A stretch of 55,474 nucleotides of DNA from Spongospora subterranea f. sp. subterranea (lineage: Eukaryota; Endomyxa: Phytomyxea; Phytomyxea; Plasmodiophorida), in contig JAUGWO010000206.1 in NCBI GenBank assembly GCA_049724395.1, positions 1 to 55,474 on the forward strand. Direction: 5' to 3'. Within the stretch, counting starts at the first letter, position 1; each line of letters starts with the position of its first letter. A model generated the notes under the pieces. It saw nothing but the letters and a program-made list of their open reading frames with translations. It made no database searches and had not been told where the DNA came from. This document shows positions 20,751 through 33,030 of this stretch, piece after piece. A program made the position numbers and the translations under genes.

Positions 20751-22727
20751 TTATCGTTTGATTGTGAGAGAATGATCATCGTCCAGATTAAACTCGACAA
20801 TGTCCTTCATATTCAATACTATACCCATATTCTGTCCATCGTAATCGGTTCCAGCTCCATCTACTTCAACAGATGGACCGGATTTGAGTCTGGGAGACGG
20901 TGAGGGCGATGGCGATGGCGACGGTGACGAATACTGTGATCGGATCGCCCATTGCCGTATTCTGTGTAATTCAATATTCCGATAGAGGAAATGTTGATTC
21001 GGTTTGCGGTGATTGGTCCCCTTGTTGGCCGCCCTCTTCTCCTCCTCCTTCCGATTGATCTCCTCGATCAGCTCCTCCTCCTTCCTGTCCCTGTACAGTA
21101 TCGCCCTCTCCTCCTTCCTCGCCCTCTTCAGCTCCTCATATTTCACCTGTCTTTCAATGAACCCCTTCATCCTCTCGTGATCGTGTCCCCCTTTCCTCTT
21201 CCCCATCGTCCTCCCCTGTTCCTGTTCCCCCCTCGGTCGCCCTCTCTCCTTCCCTCGTCCAGTCTCCACCGCCTTCCCCGTCTCAATCCTGGTCCTATAT
21301 TTGCTCTTCTCAGCCAATCGTGCCGATCTGGCCGTTATAATCGGTCTATATTCATATCCCTGATCCATCTCCCTCTTCAGACTCGACACCGTTTCGATCT
21401 TCCTCTCCAGCACCTGTCTTTGCCTCTCCATGAAATCCAGCCCACAGTTCCCAGCCAATTCAACCGTCCTCTTCCCCAACGGCACCGTCTTCTGCACCTC
21501 TTCAATATATGTCTTCCCCCTAATACTCACTTTCTCCATCTTCACCTGTAGCGCCATCTCCTGTCGTTCACAGAACGCCTTGACCGCCTCTTTACTGACG
21601 CCCTGTTCCTGTTCCTCCCTCCCTCTCTCGTCCTTGGCCATCGCCCATGGCAGATCTTTGATCGGTCGCCCAACCCGATCCCAAACCCGCTCTTTACAAT
21701 AATCCTGAACCCGAATCAGTCGTCGCCAACCGCTCGTGATCTCTGGCCGGAATGTGCACCCTTTATCGTCATCCTGATTCGGGACCGGTTCCGCCCGTTT
21801 TGGGCGAAATGATTTACTGGCGCGTTGAGCTAATACCCGGCTATGATGATTAAGAACAGGACGGAATGTGCATTCCTCAATCTCTCGTTCCTGAGCGGCT
21901 AATCGGATCAGTTCTAGGCGCGCTTGGGCAGCGGATCGAGCCATCGCCGTTAGCGCTAATGATCCAGATCCATGAACGGCCTGCGACGACGGCGACGAAT
22001 GGGTTTGGGACAGATCCGGCTGGAACGTGCACTCTTTAACGTCGTCCGCCTGTTTCGATGAGATCAGCTGTTGAATATGGCGCTGTTTACGATCGTTCCA
22101 TTGGGTTAATCGGTCGATATATCCTAGTCGATTATGGTCCTGTTGACGATCCCTCTGTCGGTGTTGACGTCGATCGGTTCGTCCCGATCGTCTCTCTCCG
22201 ACACCGTCTTTACCGCTCAGCTGGTCCTGTAGTTGCTCAATCCTCTTCTGTCTCCTGTTGATCCATTGCCGATTCCGTTTGAGGAATCCTCCGTCCTTAT
22301 TGTTCTGGTCAACCGGTTCCTGTTCCAGCTCCTTGACCAGACCACTCACCGTTTGTTCCAGATCGTGATCCTGATCGTCATCGTCATCTTCCTGGTCAAT
22401 CTCCCCGTTCCCCAATACCGCCCACATCTCTCTATCCCCCTTTTCCTGTTCCTGTTCCTGATCCTGTTCCTGTTCCTCCTCTATCGCCATCTCCGCTCCA
22501 CCCTCCTCCCACGCCCGTTCAATCAGTTCATCCTGTCCCTGTCCCGTATTCTCAGACGATATTCTCTCCCAGGTCTTTCTGAACACTTCATCATCATCGT
22601 CCAAATCACTCGCTAATTTCCCATTATGTGTTAATCTCCATAATTCCTCAATCTCTCGTTCAGAATTTAGTGAATCCGAACCTGTCCCCGATGGCCGTTG
22701 TCGGAGGTTCCCGTGATCTGTGTTCAT
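20751..22727 (-). CDS. Highly charged coiled-coil protein with repeated CTFRP motifs, 658 aa
   Basis: A single uninterrupted frame starts at an ATG and encodes a very acidic N-terminal half (Glu/Gln/Asp runs such as EEEQEQDQEQEQEKGD) followed by basic, Arg/Lys-rich coiled-coil sequence. A short motif occurs four times: CTFQPDL, CTFRPVL, CTFRPEI and YRPII, each followed by charged helix. Motifs of the form C/Y-x-F/Y-x-P recur in many protist cytoskeletal and basal-body coiled-coil proteins, but I cannot name a family. Near the C-terminus is a Ser-Pro repeat (SPSPSPSPSPSP). It is the source of the dead copy at 14066-14471. It lies head to tail with the Nop9 gene, 270 bp apart. Real gene likely; function unknown. 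Confidence 0.75.
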   Translation of the reverse strand: MNTDHGNLRQRPSGTGSDSLNSEREIEELWRLTHNGKLASDLDDDDEVFRKTWERISSENTGQGQDELIERAWEEGGAEMAIEEEQEQDQEQEQEKGDREMWAVLGNGEIDQEDDDDDQDHDLEQTVSGLVKELEQEPVDQNNKDGGFLKRNRQWINRRQKRIEQLQDQLSGKDGVGERRSGRTDRRQHRQRDRQQDHNRLGYIDRLTQWNDRKQRHIQQLISSKQADDVKECTFQPDLSQTHSSPSSQAVHGSGSLALTAMARSAAQARLELIRLAAQEREIEECTFRPVLNHHSRVLAQRASKSFRPKRAEPVPNQDDDKGCTFRPEITSGWRRLIRVQDYCKERVWDRVGRPIKDLPWAMAKDERGREEQEQGVSKEAVKAFCERQEMALQVKMEKVSIRGKTYIEEVQKTVPLGKRTVELAGNCGLDFMERQRQVLERKIETVSSLKREMDQGYEYRPIITARSARLAEKSKYRTRIETGKAVETGRGKERGRPRGEQEQGRTMGKRKGGHDHERMKGFIERQVKYEELKRARKEERAILYRDRKEEELIEEINRKEEEKRAANKGTNHRKPNQHFLYRNIELHRIRQWAIRSQYSSPSPSPSPSPSPRLKSGPSVEVDGAGTDYDGQNMGIVLNMKDIVEFNLDDDHSLTIKR

Positions 22728-22997
22728 TGCCGGTCTGGATAATCAATCGGATTCCATCTGGTGATATCATCCAATCATGATCGCGGTTTAGGATCTCAAC
22801 AAATTGTTGTCATGGATTATTATGGGCCAATTCGATTACTAGTACCATTGTAGCGATCGATACCATCACCGCCCTTATTATCATCACCCACCGATAGCAA
22901 AAGGCGGTTCGGGATCAATAATATCAATCCGCTGAAATATCGCTATCGCCAAATGAATCACATATCACCTGTTTTATAGGTCCAGATCTATTTATTA

Positions 22998-25043
22998 TTA
23001 TCCCTTTCGTGATTTCTTGGTTTTCCTGACCGCTTTAATCGCATTCAATACATTATTAACATCACGAGGAATGTGTTTCCCTTTGATCTCAACATCGCCA
23101 GTATCCCCAATCTCGTTCGGTTTCTGCCCCGTCTTCTTTTTTCTTCTCGCTCTTCTTCTCCTTCTTCACCATCGTCCCGTTGCTCTTCCTTTTCCTGCTC
23201 TCGTCCCTCCAGATGGTCTCCATTTGCCTTTCCGCATCCTGATCGTGAATCGTTTCCATCTCTGCGCCATCATCATCATCATCATCGCCCTTCTTCGCCC
23301 GTTTCACCTTCTTTTTCTTCTCTATTTCCCCATTTCCAACACCCAATTTCCCCAATAATTTATCCTGTTCGCTCTCTTCTTTCACAATCTCCTCGAACGC
23401 CTTAGTAGTTCTAGCGCCTCTTTCCTCGTTCTGGACCCATTCCTTCGCTCCCTTCTTCTTGTAATCCCCGATCTTCAGTTTCCCTAATATCACCGCCCCA
23501 TATCGATTGGCCGCCAATTGTCGTTGATGATCAGCGAGTTCATTGACGATGATCTCCTTTGACGATAGATCCGCTTTCCCATATAACGTCTCCAGACAAT
23601 ACGATCCCGAGACGTTCATGGCCATATTGACCAACGCCCCCGATCCCGACACATCTTTGATGATCGTCCTGATCATCTTGGTCGAGACTTCGTGGCGATC
23701 GCAAAACGGCATCAACGGCGTGACTGAACGATTTATGGTGTGATTGATCGATAATCCATTGTGAACCGGACGACATGAAACTGGAGATGATGATCTGGTT
23801 ATCGGTCATGGCGACCAGGGATTGGATCATACGACTACCGATATCGCCATAACGATCCAACAGAACACGGGCTAACGATGGGTCCGATGACGGATCCACA
23901 ATACCAACAGATTTGTAGATCTGACGAACGACGGCCGATTGCTGAGATTGATAACGGTTGGAGAGATCGATTAGCGCCAGGACCACACCGGGTCGGTTCG
24001 TGTCGAGAAGGTGCTGGCACGATGGGAGGAGCTCGTTGATACAAAGCTGGGATTGGGCGGCATCGCGGATCGAGGATAATAACGTCTGGAGCACGTGATT
24101 CGATGATATTCCTGTGGATAGCGCCAAGAGATGGCCAAGGAATGATCGGGAGAATAGAGCGAAGAAGACCTGGTCGGAGACGTTGGCCACGATCGATTGG
24201 ACAAGGTGGGAAGCGGATCGGTCCTGGGCCAGGGGTAATAGCTCGGGATAGGTCGACCAGAGCGAGAGCTGGAGATGGTGAATGAGATGGGCGTTATCGT
24301 GGGAGGCGGTGAGGGTGGTGATCAACGCCTGAAGGGAAGCGGATCCCTGGGGATGACACGCCATCGATACGAGGTGCTGTTGCGGTTCCGTTATCGGGAC
24401 CTGATCCCCTCCTTGCCAGATGATCTGACGGGCCCAGGAGCACAATACACCAGGGAACCGGGACGAGAGCAGGGTGATCAGGCGGCGAGCGACGTGGGTT
24501 GAGGCGGTGTTCATGAACAGATCGATGATGTGAGGGGTCATCGTCATCGCCATGTCGCGAACGAAATCGCTCATCGATCCGATCTCGCCATCGTCGTGAT
24601 CGTCATCATTATCGCCACGATCGTCGGCCGTGCCCATGATCGTGTCGCTTCGCTTTAGGATCGCCTCAATAACGTGCGAAGCGCAACGGTCGACACAGAA
24701 CGGCAATAGAAACTGGATCGCTCGACTGGTGAATAGACGGCAATGATATGGCGAACACGCCCCAATCATCTGATTATCATAATCAGATACTATGAATAAA
24801 CGGCAGAAAACCAGCGGAAAGAATAACCTTCTCAAGGGCCAAACTCCCTTGGCGATTAACACATAATCGATATAGGTATGGAGCGGCATCGTACACCCCT
24901 CGATTGGACGCCATCTCCAGGTCGACATCGTCCGGGTTCGTGTTGAACAGGTTCGATAACGAGTGATAATACGATATTAATGATGGGTCTAATCGGTCCC
25001 CTTTACAGGATTCGTCAATCACAAACACCCCTGTGTCTATCAT
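22998..25043 (-). CDS. NOP9: Nop9-like pumilio-repeat nucleolar RNA-binding protein
   Basis: Nop9 is an 11-repeat PUF-like protein that binds 18S rRNA precursor in the nucleolus and is needed for small-subunit assembly. The start at 25043 gives the family's opening (RLDPSLISYYHSLSNLFNTN), then repeats such as CVDRCASHVIEAIL and LAQDRSASHLVQSIV, and the C-terminal LAANRYGAVILGKL box. Two introns fit: 24770-24827 (58 nt, joins LALEK to MIGACSPY) and 23724-23781 (58 nt, joins NQIII to PLMPFCDRH). Exons sum to 612 residues if the frame ends at 23089. A second frame carries on to a stop at 22998, reading GKHIPRDVNNVLNAIKAVRK and a basic end, which looks like the true C-terminus, so one frame change near an A6 run (about 23125) is likely an intron, a mutation or an assembly error. 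Tail is Lys-rich with an Asp run. Confidence 0.8.
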
Positions 25044-25737
25044 GATATTAGGGGGGTATAGGGGTAATCGGATACCCCTTTGGATTTGAACACCCTGGGC
25101 GATAAACCAGCTCCAGGCGCCCTCAACTGACACTCGTCATTGTCAGAAACTCCGCCGTCACGGACACCGTCACGGCCTATCACACACCGACACCACTTTA
25201 TCCTCTCAACTTTGTCCAAGTGTGTTTAGCATCATCTGGCTATGGGGCGATAGTTTTGTTCACAGCCAATATTAAGTCTTAGAAGAACCCCAATTCTGTG
25301 ATTTACTGGAAATTCGCAAACAATTTAGTGCACAGATCTAAAGTTGTTCCTTGAAAGTATCTGGCCAACAGCGATTTTGTTCCAGACGTGATCCCTACCT
25401 TATTGGAACCAGCAAATACCCGGACATGAAAAACCTCTACACCACAGGCAAAACTTCTATTCTTCGAATACGATGAAATTAAGAGTCCCGGCATGGCGCT
25501 AGTACAAGATCGAGCGGTTACAGCAACATAAGGAGCTACAATCCACAATGACCTGGAGAGCGTTCTGGCACCAAGACGAAAGCAAATGTGTCAGTATTCG
25601 ATTTGGTAGAAATACCCAAGTTTGACGGTACCGACAATAATTCTCACATTTGGGTTGAAAACTCTGTCCTATATCTCCATGGGAAGGATCTCCCGCTTCA
25701 CCGACATTACACAAATGCAAAACTTCAGGACAGGGAT

Positions 25738-26343
25738 GGAGAGCTATCTTTAATACTCTACCATAGAGCAACGACATCATTTACCACTCAAGGCCATATA
25801 CAGTTTTATAACCAGATTGTTCGCCTCACCAATGGCCGGAGCGGTCTCTCGAGGAGTCAGATCGGTTGCACCAGAAAAACTGCTCCACATAACTGCAGAA
25901 TTCGAGGCGATAATTATGTTATTGGCTGCTACACAGCCCAATTCTCAACTCTCATTAGAATCATAGCGACGTACCGTTAAGTACTGAGAAGCGAATCTCG
26001 ATGATGGTTGAGGAGGAAGAACTCGTGGGGGACTACAACCATTTTTAACGCCATCGGCATCAGTTGCTGAAGGCTGACGTTTTAGCGCTGTCTCGAAGAT
26101 GAAGTCCAACGATTGCAGGATCCATCCCGGAAGGTATCCCAACGCAAACTGTTTCACCCGATTCCCAGATAAGGCTCGAATTCTGCAGTTCTGTCGGGTA
26201 TTTGAGCTGGTACAATCAGTTTTTGGTGAGGCGAACAATCAGGTTGGCTCGTTCTCTTGTTTGTCAGATTGAAATAAAACTGTATATGGCTTAAGTCATG
26301 AATGATCTCGTGGCTCTGCGGTAAACCTTAAAGATAGCTCTCC
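25738..26343. repeat. Inverted duplication, about 170-bp arms
   Basis: The left arm, 25738-25906, matches the reverse complement of 26174-26343 at roughly 70-75 percent identity, with a 267-bp spacer. Both outer ends carry GGAGAGCTATCTTTAA; both inner parts carry CTGCAGAATTCGAG. The arms have diverged by small indels. It may be a foldback element or two inverted copies of an unknown repeat. It sits between the Nop9 and ceramide synthase genes, whose 5' ends face each other. Confidence 0.8.
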
Positions 26344-26771
26344 AAGGTGACATTGTCGACGGGCGTTTTCAGGGAAACACTACAATGGGGTCATATTCCC
26401 AAGCGATCGAACCGAGTTCCAACGACCCTGGATCCCCTTGAACACTAATCTTTTCCATCATTCCTTCCTTATCTCCTTTTTCCCTTTCTACACCAGATTG
26501 GGGGCTGAACCCCATTTTTGGCAGTTGACATCGTTACAGGGCGGTCAAGTCGGATCACGTGGCCACTTGTATCGTTAGTTGGCCAGCGAATACCACAATG
26601 GTATCTGACTGGGGTCTGTCAAACCGGTCAGCACAATTGCTCCATAAATAAACCTCTTCTCGATAGATCTCCTGACTATTTGACCGTCGATCAAACGGGC
26701 GTTAACGCTCCTTCGTCCGTTAGCGAATCACTCATAAAAGGGGCCAAGAATCACTGCAACCCTTGTGGACA

Positions 26772-27971
26772 ATGATGGGATCACTTTCCGCAAACTTACT
26801 AATGCTGAGGGAACCTTGGACCTTTGCTAAGGCTCCTGGAGCATTTTACGGAAACCACGCTCCTCAGGAATTGATGCCGTCTGCATATGATTTATTGTGG
26901 TCAATTCCTCTTGCACTGGGCCTGTTTGTTGTACGAGCGATCGCCAACAGGTATTGTGCATCCAACTCTTCTCTTGATTCTCGACGCTGGACTGTATTTT
27001 ATTTAAAGATGTGTCTTCGAGCCTGCTGCAGCAATCCTGATCCCTGAAAGCAAACGCACCAAAGCCGCGGTAAACAAGTTCACCGAGGCGACGTTCAAGT
27101 TCGTGGTCTATTGTGTCCTATGCTATCAAGGAATCACACTCCATTATCGTGAAGGATGGATACTGGATACATCACGATATTGGCGAACATGGCCTCATAT
27201 TGTGTTGCCGGGGATGAAGTCCCTATATCTTACCGAGCTCACTTTGTGTACGTCTATGGCAACGCATGCATTCCTCAACATCTGGTGATGGTTTCACTTT
27301 CTAGACGTCCATTTACTGATATCGCAATTCTTCGAGACTCGTCGCAAAGATTTCGTAGAGTTGTTCGTCCATCATGTCGTCGTGATCTTGCTGGTTGTTC
27401 CTTCGTACATGATCGACTTCAAAAATCCAGCAGCAACGGTCATGGTCCTTCACGACCTCAGTGATATCTTCTTAGAATCTGCCAAGCTTGCTAAATATAG
27501 TGAAATGTCGTCGGTTTGCGACACACTTTTCATCATATTTGCAATCGTATTTTTCGTGACTCGTTTGTTATTTTTCCCGTTCTATGTGAGTCTGATTCGC
27601 CTCGTTTAACTCTGGTATTGGCCAATAACCATTACGCCAGCTGCTCCCATCAATCGCGATAGAGGCTCTAGATTACGTCATTTCTCCCTTTGGTTGGATA
27701 TACTTCAACGGTTTGTTGTCTTGCTTGATTTTATTGCATGTCATGTGGTTCAGAACAATTGTCAAAATGGTAAATCGTGAATGGTTTGTTGAACTTCTGC
27801 TCGCTTATCTGAATGTCAGGCTATAAAGTTTGTCAAAGAAGGAAACGTTGAAAAAGATGATCGCAGGTATCTCTATGGTAGTACATTTTGATTTGATATC
27901 AACACGTTAGTTTCAGTGACGATGAAGAAAGCGACGACGAAAGCGATGAACCTGAAAAAAAGACCCATTAG
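26772..27971 (+). CDS. Ceramide synthase (LAG1/TLC family), six exons, 309 aa
   Basis: It acylates sphingoid bases with fatty acyl-CoA to make (dihydro)ceramide in the ER membrane. The Lag1 motif is clear: RRKDFVELFVHHVVVILL with the catalytic His pair, and LHDLSDIFLESAKL. Earlier parts read YDLLWSIPLALGLFVVR and GWILDTSRYW..WP, and the tail is acidic (SDDEESDDESDEP) as in CerS proteins. No homeobox domain. Five GT-AG introns fit in phase: 26951-27008, 27248-27304 (donor GTACGT, joins ELTL to YVHLLISQFFETRRKDF), 27586-27640, 27770-27819 and 27867-27916. Exons sum to 930 nt. The start at 26772 has two adjacent ATGs. About seven hydrophobic segments. It converges with the LRR gene 340 bp downstream. 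Confidence 0.93.
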
Positions 27972-28313
27972 CTGGGTTCAATACAGCTTTTAAAAAAGGA
28001 TCATGTATTTAATTTGTAAACGAGATAAGTAAAGAGAAGATGTAACTACAGTACACGCTTTGTATTGACGTGAAATTGACCTGTTCGCTTCGTCCAGCTA
28101 GTGATCTTTGCCATACTCGACCAGAGTTCAGTTGTGTCCTTTCTGTAATCCAGGCAGTGAACGGACCACTGGTGACAAGTATAATGAAAAGAACTTCAGG
28201 TCGAACCCTGAACGGCCACTAGTAGAGAAGGAACAATGGTCGTTCACTTCCTACTTGGAAGAGCGTATAAACAATTATGGAGTTGTTTAAGTAATGATGG
28301 ATTGATTTGTGAA

Positions 28314-29351
28314 TTATGACCATGACTCTTGTGGACCGGCTCTCTTCAATAGATATTCTTTCAAACTGGACCATCCTTTCATCCATATATTCGAACGAAT
28401 TCTTCTCAGAGGATTCCCATTGACATATACGGTCGCCAAGGATTTAATCATGGCAAGCTCGGCGGGTAGGTCGTTGAGATCATTGGATCGTAGATTTAAA
28501 AGTTGCAACCGGTTTAAGTTGATGAAATCGGACGGAACTGATGCAATAACATTATTGCTTAGATCGACCTCAACTAATAACGTCATGTCACTGATAAATC
28601 TTATATTATCGAGACGATTAAATGATAGATTTAGAGTGACGATAGAGTTGGGAAGGGATAGAGAATCCTGAATGCGGTTGTATGATAGGTCAAGAGTGAT
28701 GAGATTGGGCAAAAGGGACAACTCAATGGACAATGAACATATTCTATTTGATGCCGCTTTGAGGGTCTGGAGGGATTTGAGGGATGAAATATATCGGGGT
28801 AATGCTGATAATGAGTTATGGGATATGTCAAGATTGGTGATGGATATTGGGAGATAATCAGGCAGCTCGGCAATACGGTTATGATGGCAGGACAAACAGG
28901 TTAATGCATCAGGTAAACAATCAGCAGGTAATAAGGAGATCATGTTGTTGGATATATTGAGGGATGTCAAAGATCGGATACTGGACAATGACGTTGGGAT
29001 TTGTTCAATACGATTGTGTGATATATCTAAAGACACCAGCGAGGAGAATGCATCAATATTATGAGAAATTGCTGAGATAGCGTTGTGAGATAGGTTCAGT
29101 GAGCGAATTTGGTCCAGTGAAATATCATCATCAGCAGGTATAATCAATGCCGAAACTACATTATGGCTGACATCCAAGGATGTAAGACATGATCGTTGCC
29201 ACCAGGGAACACCAGCCGACGATGCTGACTTCACATCCAGGGACCACGCCATGCTGGGAATATGTTCCAGACCCAAATTCGATAGCGACAGACGTCCCGT
29301 TTCCTGAGCGGCAAGGACCTGCTTCTCTATCGCCTTCGTGTTTGTCGCCAT
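28314..29351 (-). CDS. Leucine-rich repeat protein, LRRC40-like, 345 aa
   Basis: An intronless LRR protein with about eleven repeats of the LxxLxLSxNxI type (LTSLDVSHN, IRSLNLSHN, LVSLDISHN, LITLDLSYN, LVEVDLSNN). The N-terminus (ETGRLSLSNLGLEHIPSMAW) and the end (VYVNGNPLRRIRSNIWMKG then LKEYL) match the LRRC40/LRRIQ-type cap. It is shorter than animal LRRC40 (about 600 residues). The frame is open farther upstream to 29483, but MATNTKAIEKQVL at 29351 fits the family start. Likely a protein-interaction scaffold in the cytosol; no signal peptide or membrane segment. Molecular role not known. Confidence 0.85.
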   Translation of the reverse strand: MATNTKAIEKQVLAAQETGRLSLSNLGLEHIPSMAWSLDVKSASSAGVPWWQRSCLTSLDVSHNVVSALIIPADDDISLDQIRSLNLSHNAISAISHNIDAFSSLVSLDISHNRIEQIPTSLSSIRSLTSLNISNNMISLLPADCLPDALTCLSCHHNRIAELPDYLPISITNLDISHNSLSALPRYISSLKSLQTLKAASNRICSLSIELSLLPNLITLDLSYNRIQDSLSLPNSIVTLNLSFNRLDNIRFISDMTLLVEVDLSNNVIASVPSDFINLNRLQLLNLRSNDLNDLPAELAMIKSLATVYVNGNPLRRIRSNIWMKGWSSLKEYLLKRAGPQESWS

Positions 29352-31044
29352 GTTCAAGGAGAATCTCCACAAAATTAAACGAAAATGTGCTTCGTTTACG
29401 TGACACCAACCCAGCCCAGTCGATATTGTTACATGGGGGGGCTGCGCCACATATAGGACCAGTCCCTTATATGTACACTCCATGTCTGAGACTGGGGCGA
29501 GAGGCCCCGCCCATATTGACAGGACGTTGGTCCAAAATATCGCGATGAAATTCGGTCAAGGTCAGTGCATTTTTCCAAGTTTTTTTCGCAGATTTGCAGA
29601 TTTGACAGAGTGAATGTTTTTGAGAAAAGATTCATTCAGCATCCGTGCTGTGAAGTGCATGTGATCCGATTGTAGACGCCAATTACTTGGATGTTGATGT
29701 ACCGACCAAGAACGGTTGCGATATCCCACCATATCTGGTAGACTAATGGCGAAGGCACCGCCCATCGCTCATTGCCGAACCGCATGAACTAGGACATCCT
29801 TGGTCATTATCTGGGAGCCCACAGATTTCACCAATCGGAATTTGCCAAACCCTTTTATTGTATACTCCTAACACAACTTCCAGTGACAACCAACGTGATC
29901 AAATTCTGCCTTTAAATAATGTCATCTTAACTTGGCACCATCGCATGTGCTTCAAAATTGTACCAACGTCCCTGCAGTGATCGGTGCTGTTGAAAGTTAC
30001 GAGACTGGGAAATCGCACAATCTAATGGACAAAACCTTGCGACATCGACCATTGGGTTTGACCCGAATGGGACTTAATTATAACGTTCGAATTGGACTGG
30101 CTCTGGTTCAGTTGGCAGGATAGAGTGCAAGAACCATTTCAGGAGCAATATCTTCCTTTTAAGAGGTGAATACTGTGTTTCGTTCTCCAGAACGTTTTCA
30201 ACAAAGTACCGAGAGTGCGCCAAACGTAGCGATCGGGTCACAGAAAGGTGATCGCTGGAAATCCACGACCCCGGTGCTCAACAGCAGGACGAAGTTGATC
30301 CTGAAATGGTTCTCGTCAATACGAATGCATCAGTTATATCAATTTTGTCGTCACACTTAGGTTGGCCGCCTTCTTAACCTGATGATTGTTTTAGCTTCGA
30401 TTTTCCAGATCCGCTGTTGGAGATCATCGACTTTCTACAGCACGGAATTGTGTGTCACAGTTCTGACAATGATTGCTGAGAAAAACAGTGAACTGATTCA
30501 GCAACATCTCACCGATTGTGTTCCTTGAGCCGCCCAACCGCAAACGGATCCTTGAATGTGTTGTCAAGCTGTGGCACCGAATCCAATGTCGGTCTGGGTC
30601 AAGCACGATCGCATGTTGATTAACACAACTCTTCACACCCTCCGCCGCTTCAGTAGCGGATTCAGATTTATCACAAAAGCAGTAAAACCTCCCGGTTCCT
30701 CGAGGCAAATCAACATAATGGACAGGAAACCTGACTGTTGTCGAAGTCCAAGGGGTGAAATTAGAGACGACAGAGAAGAAAGTGTCAATGTATTTTCATC
30801 CAATGATAATTACAGGTACTGGAGATGACACGAACTATGAACAAGCGATTGTAAGGACCAGTATCATCGGGTCAATCGATTGTCGAAATCACCCAATAGT
30901 TCGTGCCGTGTTTATTCGTTAAAAAAAGGCGGTCGTGGTGCCCCATATAATCCTCTCCCTTGTGTCGATCAGTTATCGATTCGAGTACCCATATCCGATC
31001 CCATCTCGATCACTGGCCAACTCGCCCCAACCGGCTCCATCCCC
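29352..31044. other. Intergenic, no gene recognised
   Basis: Only short, unsupported open frames on both strands. This region lies between the 5' ends of the divergent LRR and cathepsin C genes and should hold both promoters. No element or repeat was recognised. Confidence 0.5.
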
Positions 31045-32881
<1,837 letters not shown>

Positions 32882-33030
32882 TACACAAAATAAGATATTG
32901 GGATTTACAGGATCTATTCCCTCTGTTCGTGTTTTGGTCGTTCTCGGGTTTATTATGATCATTCGATCAACGGGAACTATATCGGGTTGAGAAGGGAGTT
33001 CAAGTAGATCCCGATAATCGGAAGAAGGAG

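Noticed and set aside
20991-22616. Long hydrophobic plus-strand frames opposite the coiled-coil gene
   Set aside because: They are complements of Glu/Gln/Arg-rich codons and give low-complexity Leu/Pro/Ser sequence without starts or domains.
23724-23781. Frameshift in the Nop9 gene
   Set aside because: A 58-nt GT-AG intron of the host size class restores the frame.
28108-28290. Small plus-strand ORF (reading CPFCNPGSERTTGDK)
   Set aside because: Lies between two convergent genes, no recognisable domain and no splice partners.
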